Origin: Cenococcum geophilum 1.58
Taxonomy: Eukaryota; Ascomycota; Dothideomycetes; Gloniales; Gloniaceae
Assembly (NCBI GenBank): GCA_001692895.1
Contig: KV748187.1
Coordinates: 2,538,836-2,602,835, forward strand
Direction: 5' to 3'
Length of the DNA stretch: 64,000 bases
The translations under genes and the position numbers were made by a program. The notes under the pieces were generated by a model, which had not been told where the DNA came from, did not search any database, and was given only the letters and a program-made list of their open reading frames with translations. Every line of letters begins with the position of its first letter. The stretch's first letter is position 1. This document shows, one piece after another, positions 33,480-43,801 of the stretch.

Positions 33480-33615
33480 TGTGTCGCATTAGGGGGGAGG
33501 TATCCTATTGGGGGGGGTATCACAGTAGGGAGGGTGTTGCATTGGGGGGGTGTCTTAAGGGGTGTGCATAGGAGGTGTCGCTTTGGGGGGGGGGGTTAGG
33601 AGGGGTGTCGCTTAG
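33480..33615 (+). repeat. G-run tandem array
   Basis: Irregular units near GGTGTCGCATTGGGGGG, with runs of 6, 8, 7 and 11-12 G on the plus strand within about 135 bp. Four or more G-runs at short spacing can form G-quadruplexes. Nothing else in the window is like it. Confidence 0.8.
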
Positions 33616-33895
33616 GGGTATCCTGTTAGGAACCTAACAGGACGATTAGGAAAATTAAGATCCTGCTAGAAGCCTGTTAGGAACGATCAGGAAATACTAG
33701 TTTCCTATTAAGACCCTAATAGGACCGTAAGAGGATGATTAGGAAATCAAAGATCCTGCTAGGAGCCTATTAGGACGACTAGGATAATTAGGAAAATCAA
33801 AATCCTGCCAGGAGCCTACTAGGAGCCTACTAGGACGATCAGGACCTCTAGGAAAGTCAAAATCCTGTCAGGAGGCCTCTAGGATCTTGGCACCC
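33610..33895. repeat. TCCTG...AGGA tandem array
   Basis: About four to five units of roughly 60 bp containing AATCCTGCTAGGAGCCTATTAG, cut here as AATCCTGYYAGGAGCC and AGGACGAYTAGGAAAATC. Each unit holds small palindromes (TCCTG...CAGGA), so single strands could fold into repeated hairpins. It ends at about GGATCTTGGCACCCC. Confidence 0.8.
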
Positions 33896-33899
33896 CAAT

Positions 33900-35920
33900 A
33901 AAATGCTAATGAAGCCAAATACCTTATTAATAGCCCTTTGCTTTTAAATATAGTTTATATCTCTAAGCTATAGTTAGGGGCGCCTCTTTATATAAGCTAG
34001 TAATATAAACCCCAAATCTTCTAAGTTAGTGTTTAAGATAATATTAGGAGCATATTTAACAGCCTCTTTAAATTTCGCTACGTTAAAGTTAGTATAATAA
34101 ATAGAGCTCTTTATAGAAAACTTATAGAGTAGTACTTGCACGTCTCGGCTAGATACACGAATTAATATAAGGCTGACTTAGTAATATAAAATCCCCAGCT
34201 TCCTAAGGTAGTTAAGTGCGTTAAAAACCTAACTCTTAGTACTTAACTATAAGTTAAAGAGCTTAAAAAACATACTAAACGCGCAATAAACTATAACTGC
34301 GCTTTTTCCAGTTTAACACAAACGTGGATTATTTCTTTAAGTATAAATTGATAGTATTTAACACTAATTCTTAAAAATTCGCCTTCTAAGAATGCTTGCT
34401 TAATCTTAATAATGTTATTATACGCTACTTATCTAAGAATATCCTTCTTTACTAGCCTATGCTCTTTTTTAAGCTTTCTAGACATAATTATGCTAGGGAT
34501 ATACTTACGCTAATATATTACCTATTTAGTTTTACCCTATATAAGCGTGCCTAGGGTAATAAGCTCTTACAGCTATTCGACACTAAAAGTATTATTTAAT
34601 ATTGCGACTAAGACTTCTAGGGAAGCGGCAGTGTTTATTTAATTTAAAAAAGCTTTTAAAATTGGTACGCTAAGAGATATAATAAATTAGTAGATTATAT
34701 TAGTATAACTTTTAGCTCTCTATATAAGGGCGGGTTTTATTAAAGCTATTAAAGCACTTTCCTTAAGGTCCAGCATTCTCTATAGTTAAGGATGCCTAAT
34801 AAACGCATTCTTAATCGCATATCCGCTAAAATCTATATATAGTGGCATAATTGCTTATAGGGGGAAGTATCTACTATAGTAAGAGGTAAGCGTATTTTAA
34901 ATATCCTTATAAGATAGGAATCGGCTAGTGCAAATCTAAAATCTGGGAAACCGTTATTAGGAAAGTAAATTTAGTTTTCGCGAATTAGAGCTTAATTATT
35001 AAAATTAAAATATGGTTTTATCTTCTAAACTTTAACTTTTAATATTTACGCTTAAGGCTAAGCTTAATATCTTTTAAATAGGCATAAAGAAGCGCCTTTA
35101 AGATAGAGTCCTTAATTTATAGCAAGCTTCCCTACTATTATTAGCCTTTTAATAAAATTTTAACTCTGTACCTTTAATACCCACTAAAAGTATACCCAAG
35201 CACCCCTATTTTTAACTACTTCGCCTAAGCCGGTTATCTAATAAGCACGTTTCTAAGCCTCCCTATTAGCGTTAAGAGTTAAGTCTAAAGGCTACCCTAA
35301 TTAAAATTATAGATAAAGTACCTTTAAATATTTTAACTCTAAAAGAATCCTCTAAACCCCTAATACTAGATAACTATAAAAGCTAATGGGTATAGCTATC
35401 CTAGTTAAAGTATAACTTATTAAATCTAGCAACTATCTAAATATTTCCTCCTTTTAAGTAGCATAACCTTTAAGCTAAAATCTAGTTGTATAACCAAATA
35501 CGGAACGCGCTTTATACTAAGGTTTAGCTACGCGTAAACTTTATATAGTAGTTAACTTAACTATCTATAGATAACGCTATATAGTATACTGCGGATAACA
35601 ATGTTACTGCTACGCTCTAGCAGTATACTTAAGATTACGCTTATATACTTACAGACAATAATTACTTAAGGGCTAAGATTTAGCGGCTTATAGTTTAAGT
35701 ACTTTACGTCTTTATACTTTCCACCTTTATAAACTAATAATAGCCAGTCTAACCGCTTATTAACTTTTATTCTTAACGTATTAGCCCTAAAGGATAAACA
35801 AATTCGCGTCCTTTAAAAGAGGTTATCTTAATAATCTAATAAGGCAAACCGTGAATATTATAGTGGAGATATAGCATTAGTAACGGAAAATTCTGGGGTT
35901 TAGAGGGAAACAGAAGCGTT
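33900..35920 (-). pseudogene. Unrecognised minus-strand gene relic
   Basis: If TAG/TAA are read as lost Gln/Trp, one minus-strand frame stays coherent from about 34860 to 33905. Readable pieces include NNIIKIKQAFLEGEFLRISV (about 34440-34380), YYQVSLILIRVSSRDVQVLL (34195-34135) and NLEDLGFILLAYIKRRP (34025-33975). The 35920-35650 part gives RLDWLLLVYKGGKYKDVKYL. I cannot assign a family. The region around 34920-35000 contains GGGAAACCG/AAATCTAAAATC-like words and may be an intron or an intervening insertion. Confidence 0.45.
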
Positions 35921-36479
35921 AAATTATGCGTCTTCTTTATATTCCCCCAAAGTTTAGAAAATTTTACTTATACTATAAAATGTAAAATACCTTACTTATA
36001 GTCTAGCATTCTTAATTTCTAAGCATTTTTATTTTTTAAGCGTTCTTATTTCTAAGCATTCTCATTTCTTAAGCATTCTTATTTTCTAAGTATAATTTGC
36101 CTTTAAAGCGCTGAATTAAAAAGAGACGTAGAGGATTAAGTAGCGTACCTCTAAGCTATTAGCTTTATATAGACACTATCTACATTATAAAATTACTCCT
36201 TAAGGTATAAAATGGGCATAGCCGCATTTTAAGGTGCGCTTATCGGTAAATACTTATTATACTACCTATTTATTCTAAAGCCGTAAGCAATTTGGCTATA
36301 AGAGTCCTAGGTAGGTATTATAATAGGCTTTTAGGTTATTAAGAGACAGACTTATATAAAGATAACTAAAGGAAGGTATTTAGACCTCTTTAATTTCTCA
36401 TTTTTGGGATACTAAGAAGGTTTTTAATAAAGGTATAAATATAACCTTAGATTATATAAAAGCTATAAAATAAGGATTG
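35921..36479. other. Spacer, short TTCTAAGCATT repeats
   Basis: At 36010-36085 there are five or six imperfect units near TTCTTAAGCATTC. The rest shows no gene or RNA that I can support. Confidence 0.5.
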
Positions 36480-37078
36480 TTAATTACTTAACTAATACAA
36501 TATATAGGTTACACAAAAATTAACAAACTTAACGCGAAAATAAGAATTAGTAATAACTAAACGAAAGTAATAATAAAGTATAGATAACTGCGCAGCGTAA
36601 TTAACTCGGTTACTTAGCCTAAACCCTAAAAACCTAAGCTTATCTTATTTATGTTCTATACTACTAGGCATTTCCCTCTTTCCTAAGGACTAAGTTTACA
36701 GAAATTACTAACTCCTATTATTATAAAGTAATCTTCTTTAAATTTCTTAAATGTAGAATCTTTATTAATAGCCTAGTCTATAGCGGGTAATTGCCGGCCT
36801 ATATAAGTAGATAATAACTAGCCTACGCGAGTAGGTAATAAACGGGCTATTAGAGTAGGTAATTCCCTAAGTAGCTAATTACAGAATATATAGGCTGTTC
36901 CCGCAGTAAGCCTAATAAAAGGAGATCTGCTTCTTTCTAGCTCTTTACCTAGCACAAACTTAGAGAATCTAGCTTCTGTAATAGTAGCAGAATTATAAAG
37001 CGCCTAGTTAGTAATATACGCTCCCTATTTTAACCGCAAAGTTACTTTAGTCTTCTACTTTTTCTCTAACTTACTATT
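36480..37078 (-). pseudogene. 3' half of a host gene split by the Copia element
   Basis: This is the downstream part of the minus-strand gene that starts at 53130. When the Copia element (37084-52152) and one copy of its AATAT target are removed, the frame runs on without a shift from KRYGPYYVLIN on the right into NSKLEKK, then ARFSKFVLGKELERSRSPFI (36970-36910), LLPTRVG, FKKFKEDYFIIIGVSNFCKL (36745-36690) and a hydrophobic end YLYFIITFV (about 36570) that may be a membrane segment. Function unknown. Only RIP-type stops interrupt it. Confidence 0.65.
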
Positions 37079-37083
37079 AATAT
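37079..37083. repeat. Target duplication AATAT (left, Copia)
   Basis: AATAT directly before TGTTGGG. The same AATAT follows the right LTR at 52153-52157. Confidence 0.9.
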
Positions 37084-37284
37084 TGTTGGGAATAAAGGCA
37101 AATGGTCACCATATGAGGTATATTGCCGTCACGTGTGGCAAGTTGCCATCACGTGCCGCCGCGGCACTAGCGTGGTAAGGAACCTTAAGTTCCTCACCCC
37201 TTTCTTTAAGAAGAAAAGAAGAATAATAATTATTATACTATCTACGAACCGTAGCTACGTAATATCCCCCTTATATAACTAACA
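37084..37284 (+). repeat. 5' LTR of Copia
   Basis: 201 bp, TGTTGGGAATAAAGG...TATATAACTAACA, matching 51952-52152 along its whole length, including GTGCCGCCGCGGCACTAGCG, a G+C-rich palindrome (GTGCCGCCGCGGCAC-like) that could form a hairpin in the RNA. Confidence 0.9.
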
Positions 37285-37707
37285 CTGATTAGTGGTTAAC
37301 TTTACTATTATACTACAGAACAGCTAGGTATTCCACTAAGAAGAGATAAGCCACTATACTAGTGCTACTCGTGCTAGAGGAAGCTGTTTTTTAAGGTTAG
37401 AACTGGTCCTAAACCTTAAATAGAACTCTTCCACGAATCTAAGGATTTAAAGGCTAGAACTGGTCCTAAGCCTTTCTAAGATTACGGATTCTTGCGTTTA
37501 TTACGCAGAATAATACGCTTTATAAGTCTTTGCGATTTAAGGCTAGAACTGGTCCTGAGCCCTATAACCGTAAATATATGTTACGAACGCGTACTAAACA
37601 ATAAACGCGTACTAAACGATAAACGCGTACTAAATGACAAATATATATTACGAACGCGTACTAAACAATAATCCCTATACTAATAATACTTCCCTCCCTC
37701 CGAAAAC

Positions 37708-40700
37708 ATGGCTACGCCTACCTTAAATAACTGGAAAGACTTCTTACCACTAGGGGTAGCTAAGCACGCGAAACTTATTAATAAAGATTAAGACGAATTC
37801 GCCTTTAATATAATAACTTGTACCGCAAAATAAGTTAATAGCTTTCTTCTATACTATATTATATTCTACCAAAATAGATATTATGCTAACTTATAACTAT
37901 GGGAGTATTTTAGGGAGGATTTTATAGGATGGACTGCTGATACCTAGGCACTTAGCAACGTTAATATTGTTTAGGACTTTTAAGACTTCCTCTATAGGAA
38001 TAGGGTATATATTGCTAAGAACGGTAACCTAATTACTAGTAATATTTAGGCCGTTATTACTAGTGTAGAAGAACTAATATGGACGGAAGTTAAGATTATA
38101 TATTAACTACGGAAACCTAAAAACAACCTATATTCTTCGGAAGGCAACTTTAATTTATATTAAAACCCCTAGAACGCTGACCCCCTACCTAAAGCTGCTC
38201 TCCTACCTAGAGGTACTCTCCTACTTAGAGTTGCTTCGCCTTTACCTCCTCTACTCTAGCTAACTGGTAAGCCTTTACTATAAGAAGTTACGAATCTAAT
38301 AAAGGTATATTTAGACGAAGAGAAGAAGTTTAGAGGAGAATTATACAATATACTTGGAGCAAAATTATAGGTCTTTTATAACTATTGTAATAAGGTTGAA
38401 ATTTAACGCCACTAGTACTATTACGCTTTCTCTATTATATTAAAGGGATAGGCGGCAATATTTTATTACAACTATATTGTGGGTAAAAACTATAACTTTA
38501 ATATAATGCTTTAGCTTACTAGAGCCCACTTTAAGACTAATAAGAATTATTAACTTTATATATCTAAATAGCGGGAGACTATATTCTAAAGAGTTATTAC
38601 TTCTAACCTAATAAAGACTTATTTAGAGTGCCTTTAACTACTCTTTAATAAACTCTAGAAAATTTAATATGGCCTTATTAAAACTTACTAAAATAAGAAT
38701 AGCCTAAGGGACTAGGTTATCTTAGCATGCTATAATATTTTTAAGTGCAACTTAGCGCTATATAAACCTATAGATACGTTTAAAGGAGTATATACTAAGC
38801 TATACTCTGCTGTAGGTACTGTAATGCGAATATAAGAATCTTAATAGTTCTATACCAAAAACCCTACCTAACTAAGTATTCCTAACTAATATAATTATAA
38901 CTAGACTAATTAAATATATAGTGGCCGCGGTAGGGAATATAGAAGAGGGTATAATTAACGTTAACTATAAGGTAATTATAAAGGTTCTCGTAGAGGTTTA
39001 TTTTAAAGTAATTACTAGAAGAAGTGCTACGTTTATAAAAAGCCAAATTACTAGTTAACTAGACACTTCCTTAATAAGCGAAAAGAGGTATATAATAAGT
39101 TCCGTTAGAGTATAAGAAATGTTAGAAATTGTAAGGTTACTATAGCCTACTTTTAAAGCTTTTTGGTTTAATATAAAGGCGTAGAAGATCTTAAGGGTAA
39201 GGTTAATAAGACCGAATAGCTTCTTATAGATATAGAAATTGAGGACTACTTACCTAACCAATACTTTACTAAGTATAGTAAGGTAAATAGTATATAAACC
39301 GTTGCTGTCCTTAATAACTAATCTACGCTCTATTCTATTACGAAGTTAAATATCTTTAATAAGCTAAAGAAGAGCTCCGCGTTTTCCTTTAACGATAGAT
39401 ACTTAGTGAACGTCTTTTATAGTATTATGCCGGATACTGGAGCCGCAGGAGTATCTATAATAGAAGAACCTTAAGTTTGAGCCCTTTAGCAGCTTAATAG
39501 CTCTGTTTAGATTAACTATTTAACGGTAGGCTAGTATACGATTTGTTTTGGTAAAGGTACTATAATCTCTTTTAGCATAATTAGGGTTTAAACCCCTTTA
39601 GGGTATATTAGTTTTTACGTTGTTTCTATAAATACCCCGTTTCTATTTTATATTAAAGATATAAATAAATTAGGCGTTAAGCTTAATAACCTTAAGAATG
39701 TACTTATCTAAGGAGATAATTGGGTGCTTGTTGTGCGCAAGTAGGGTTACCCCTAGTTGCTCTTTTATTAACTAGAAAAGAGTGTTACTTAGAGCTACTT
39801 AACTAAGTTAGAGTTACGCTAACTATACCGTTGTTTTGGCCACCTATCCGTTTATTAATTACTTAGGGTTCTTTAGCGAGTAGGCTATAAAGTTAAGGTT
39901 AAGGTAATTAAGCATCTTATAAAGTATTGCTATTACTGCTAAATAAACTAGAAGTCCCCTAGCCGATTTAAGTTTACCCTTAAGGATAACTATAACTTTA
40001 ACTTCTGTATTATTATTAACGTTATATATCTTAGCGGCAAGCTAGTGCTCTAAGTTATTAACTTTTTAACCTCCTTCTAAGCCGCGCGTTTCTTAAAAGA
40101 TATATTAGCTAGAAACGTATAGGAGACCCTTTAGTTATACTAGATTAATGTCTATTTAGGACCCCCTAATTAAATTGTCTATAATATAGGAAAGAACTTC
40201 TTATCTATAGAGTTTTAATAATAAATAAAGGTAATAGCAATTAAGGTTAAGGAAGTCCCTATTAAGGCATATAATAGTATTAAAAAAGTGGAATAATATT
40301 ATACGCCATTACGCCGTGTATATAAGATTATCTCTTTAGAACTAAAGGACGTTAGTAAAGAACTTACCTTGCAAATAGCTGTTAAAGCTATTAATAATTC
40401 CGCTAGCCTAGATAGACTTATACCTATATTGCTAGTCTTTAGCGCCTACCCTTAAATAACTAATAATTCTCTACTATCTCCCTCCATTATATAATAAGCT
40501 GAGGCTATTTATAAGGCAATAAAGGAGGTATAATATCTCTACGCTATATGCTAGGTTAATAACGCACTAGGAATAAGAAATGGCCTAAATACCTTAACTA
40601 CGCTTGACCTGCTACTTTAGTCTAAGGTACGCGTATGGCGTAAAAAGGGAGGATAGTTAGGCCCATACCAACTTATTGTAATTAATAGTTAAACTTATAC

Positions 40701-40902
40701 TATTTAGATGCCTTATAGACCTACTTAATTCCATTTAATTGTTATTAAGCCTTACTATAAAGATAATAATTCCGAGCCTTTATAGGATGCCCTAAAAGAT
40801 ACTCTAGAAGAGAACTATAATTAATATGCTCTAGAAGGCGACTATAATTCTAATATAATTGTAGTAGATACGCCATAACTATAACGCGGTAGAGGTCGCC
40901 TA
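37708..40902 (+). pseudogene. gag-pol: Copia gag-protease-integrase part, RIP-mutated
   Basis: Start ATG at 37708 (MATPTLNNWKDFLPLG). Domains in order: capsid-like helical part to about 38900; an Arg/Gly segment; a zinc knuckle at about 39018-39065 reading KKCYVYKKPNY.LTRH (expected CxxC...C...H, two Cys now Tyr); an aspartic protease at about 39430 with the intact motif DTGAAG; the integrase zinc-binding region at about 39830-39940 (YRCFGHLSVY ... YCYYC); the integrase core from about 39950 to 40500 (VIYLSGKLVLQVI, LGPPNQIVYNIGKNF where the catalytic Asp is Asn, YYTPLRRVYKII); and a C-terminal RGRGR at 40890. Stops at Gln/Trp are frequent. The nested minisatellite element follows in a TA site. 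Confidence 0.88.
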
Positions 40903-41329
40903 CATCAGGAAATTTTTTTTCGGGCTCGTTGTTGCAGTTTGCGGCAATTTGCGGCAAACTGTACGGTCGCGGCAGTCGTATATGGTCTTATGCGGTTTGC
41001 GTATTTTGCGGCAAACTGTACAGAGCCTGCGTATTTTGCAGTAACTTGCAGCAAACTATATAGAGCCTGCGCATTTTACAGCAACTTGCAGCAAACGCGC
41101 AGAGCCTGTATATTTTACACGTTTTGTATATTTTATATATTTTGCACATTTTACACATTTTATACATTTTATATTTTACATATTTTATATTCCTATATAA
41201 CTATATAAAATGTAGAGCTATTTATTAAGCAATTAAGATAAGGGGGATACCCTTTACAAAGGCTCCAAATCATTAATTGGCGGTATTCCTAACGATCTGC
41301 TGGCTGTATACCGATTTCCTAACTAGGCC

Positions 41330-41560
41330 TAGTGCCTGCCTGCCTGCCTGCCTGCCTACCTGTCTGTCTGTCTGTCTGTCTGTACCTGCCTATGCCTACC
41401 TGCCTATGCCTACTGTCTATGCCTACTATCTGTGCCTACCTGTCTGTGCCTACTGTCTGTGCCTACCTGTCTGTACCTACCTATCTGTGCTACCTGTCTA
41501 TACCTACCGTCTGTGCCTACCGTCTGTGCCTCCTATCTGTGCTACTGTCTATGCCTACCT
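41330..41560. repeat. CCTGCCTGTCTG / CTGTCTRTGCCTAC array
   Basis: Begins with a near-perfect 4-bp run (CCTGCCTGCC, TGTCTGTCTG) that changes to 12-14-bp units near TGCCTACCTGTC. Open frames here read as Leu-Pro-Ala-Cys-Leu runs and are repeat artefacts. Confidence 0.88.
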
Positions 41561-41689
41561 GTCTGTAATTTGGGGGAAAGGTCGGGCCGATCGAAGGCTC
41601 CGCCTAATTTGATTGATCGATTAATCGTATTAATTCGAATCGTTCTCTACGCCGTTCGCTGGCTGTATATTCGAACGGTGGTCGTCTGG

Positions 41690-41785
41690 CTCTGGCGACG
41701 GTCGACGGTCGTCTGGTTCTGGCGACGGTCGACGGTCGTCTGGTTCTGGCGACGGTCGACGGTCGTCTGGTTCTGGCGACGGTCC
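41690..41785. repeat. 27-bp tandem repeat (GACGGTCGTCTGGTTCTGGC)
   Basis: Four units of about 27 bp, each the 20-bp motif of 33176-33318 plus a short GGTCGAC-type extension. Confidence 0.88.
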
Positions 41786-41939
41786 TCAGCTGGCTGCCGT
41801 TCTGGTGCCTCCCTTAGGTAGGGAGGATGTAAGGAAGGAAGGGTAAAAAATAAGGTGGCTACCTAGGTATATAGATAAGGGGTACACTTGGCAGAGGCAC
41901 GTGTAGAGGCTATCGGGAATATAGCGGGGACCCGATGCA

Positions 41940-42795
41940 GAGCTTCGTGTAGAGCCTCCGTATGTCGCGCAAAGCCTCGTGCAGAGCCTCTGTACGTAGA
42001 GTTCGTGTAGAGCTTCGTGCAGAGCTTCGTGTAGAGCCTCCGTATGTAGAGCTTCGCGCAAAGCCTCGTGCAGAGCCTCTGTACGTAGAGCTTCGTGTAG
42101 AGCCTTGTGTAGAGCTTCGTGCAGAGCTTCGTGTAGAGCCTTATGCAGAGCTTGTGCAAAGCTTCGTGTAGAGCTTCGTGTAGAGCCTCGCGCAAAGCTT
42201 CGTGCAGAGCTTTGTGTAGAGGCTTCGCGTGTAGAGCTTCGTGCAGAGGCTTCGTGTAGAGCTTCGTGCAGAGCTCGTGTAGAGCTTCGTGCAGAGCTCG
42301 TGTAGAGCTTCGTGCAGAGCCTCGTACAGAGCCTCTGTACGCAGAGCTTCGTATAGAGCCTCGTGTAGAGCCTCGTGCAAAGCTTTGTGCAGAGCTTCGT
42401 GTAGAGCTTCGTGCAGAGCTTCGTGTAGAGCTTCGTGTAGAGCTTCGTGTAGAGCCTCGTGTAGAGCTTCGTGCAAAGCTTCGTGTAGAGCTTCGTGCAA
42501 AGCTTCTGTGTAGAGCTTCGTGCAGAGCCTCGTGTAGAGCTTCGTGCAAAGCTTCGTGTAGAGCTTCGTGCAGAGCCTCGTGTAGAGCTTCGTGCAGAGC
42601 CTCGTACAGAGCCTCTATACGCAGAGCTTCGTATAGAGCTTCGTGCAGAGCTTCGTGCAGAGCTTCGTGTAGAGCTTTGTGCAGAGCCTCGTGCAGAGCT
42701 TCGTGCAGAGCTTCGTGCAGAGCTTCGTGTAGAGCTTTGTGCAGAGCCTCGTGCAGAGCTTCGTGCAGAGCTTTGTGTAGAGCTTCGTGTAGAGC
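41940..42795. repeat. 12-bp tandem array GAGCTTCGTGTA
   Basis: About 70 units, the complement of the array at 16880-17715. Variants such as GCCTCTGTACGC recur in the same relative order in both copies, so the arrays share history and were not formed independently. Frames up to 228 codons on both strands are artefacts of the repeat. Confidence 0.92.
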
Positions 42796-43000
42796 TTTAG
42801 TATTTTTGTTGCGTTTTTGTTGCAGCCGAAAATTAGGGTCTACTTAAGTCGCAATTTGCGGCGATTTATATGGGTAGCCTATGTATTTATAGCAAATCGC
42901 CGCAAGTTGCCGCAAATCGCTAAAATCGCGACTTACGCAGGTTTTGCAGACCCCGATTTTCGCTTGCGACAACGTGCCCAAAAAAAATTTTCCTGATGTA

Positions 43001-43614
43001 AAGGGATTACAAAATTACTAATATCTTATTGATTTTAAAAACAATTTATTGCCGCTATTAAGAATGGAGTTGAGTTATTAATGGCCTTTTTAATAGCTAA
43101 GGAGAAGGCTAACTTTGAACTTGCAAAACAGCTCTAAAAAAAGGTTGTATTATAAACTTAGGAGCTCCTTTCTAAGCATCTAATAAGTAGGAGATCAATA
43201 GTCTTATTATAAAAGGAGTCTTTAAATTTAAGAAGTATGACCCTATTAAGTTTAATAGAGTTTGTTAATAAGATTAAGGGTAAAGCTACTAACGCCCTAT
43301 TTAAGAAATTAAGGCTTATTATCTAAGGTTATAACGATAATGGTAAGGAGGTAATTCTTACGTAATCTCCTATAATTTAACGAGCTAGTTAGTAAGTTAT
43401 TGTTACGCTAGCTCCCTCCTTAATAAAGAACGGAATGGCGGTTTATTTGCGAGATATTACTTAAGCCTATACTTAATTAGAGACGCCCCTTTAGCGCTTA
43501 ATACTAGTATACCTTCTGGAGTAAATTTGCTACCAGTATTCTAAAGATATGATTATAGTTGTGCTTAAGCCATTGTATGGAATTGTAGAGGTAGGAACTT
43601 ACTAGTAGGCTACC
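43001..43614 (+). pseudogene. pol: Copia reverse transcriptase, part 1
   Basis: The frame continues from the RGRGR segment at 40890 across the TA insertion. Readable: GVFKFKKYDPIKFNRV (about 43215-43265), then GGLFARYYLSLYL in one frame or MAVYLRDIT in the correct one (about 43435), ETPL.RLILA, and VVLKPLYGIVEVGTY (about 43555-43600), matching the Copia reverse transcriptase fingers/palm. The tract ends at the CTACC target of chromovirus 2 and resumes at 50529. RIP-type stops at Gln/Trp. Confidence 0.85.
43610..43614. repeat. Target duplication CTACC (left, chromovirus 2)
   Basis: CTACC before TGTCAT at 43615. Identical CTACC at 50529-50533 after the other LTR. Confidence 0.93.
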
Positions 43615-43801
43615 TGTCATAGTGCTGCAATAAAGTAGACTGAATAACTACGTTGTGGTATGAAGAGGGGAAGAAGGTGGAAAGGGGGTATTGTATATAA
43701 ATAGTAGGGCCGGCCGCTAAGTCGCTAGTAGTGGGCTAGCTAATAGTAGGGAATAGTACGAGATAGTATGAAACAGTATGCGTTAGGTTAGTGCCGTGAT
43801 A
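43615..43801 (-). repeat. 3' LTR of chromovirus 2
   Basis: 187 bp, TGTCATAGTGCTGCAATAAA...GCCGTGATA, matching 50342-50528 at nearly every base. The differences I see are C/T and G/A. Confidence 0.93.

Larger units (their letters stand above)
40903..42998. mobile_element. Minisatellite-built DNA element, copy 2
   Basis: 2096 bp with ends CATCAGGAAATTTTTTTT and mirror AAATTTTCCTGATG. TA stands directly outside both ends (40901-40902, 42999-43000), so this is a TA-target (Tc1/mariner/pogo-like) non-autonomous element. It is inverted relative to copy 1 (16611-18792). Internal arrays: 35-40-bp units (40940-41110), CCTGCCTGTCTG type (41330-41560), 27-bp GACGGTCGTCTGG type (41690-41785) and a 12-bp GAGCTTCGTGTA array (41940-42795). 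No transposase. The copy keeps many CA/TG dinucleotides while the Copia around it has lost them. Confidence 0.92.

Noticed and set aside
41863-42549. 228-codon minus-strand open frame (and similar long frames at 17128-17617, 42141-42847)
   Set aside because: They lie in 12-bp arrays. With a period divisible by three and no stop in the unit, several frames on both strands are open. The His-Glu-Ala-Leu and Cys-Arg-Ala-Ser runs are artefacts.
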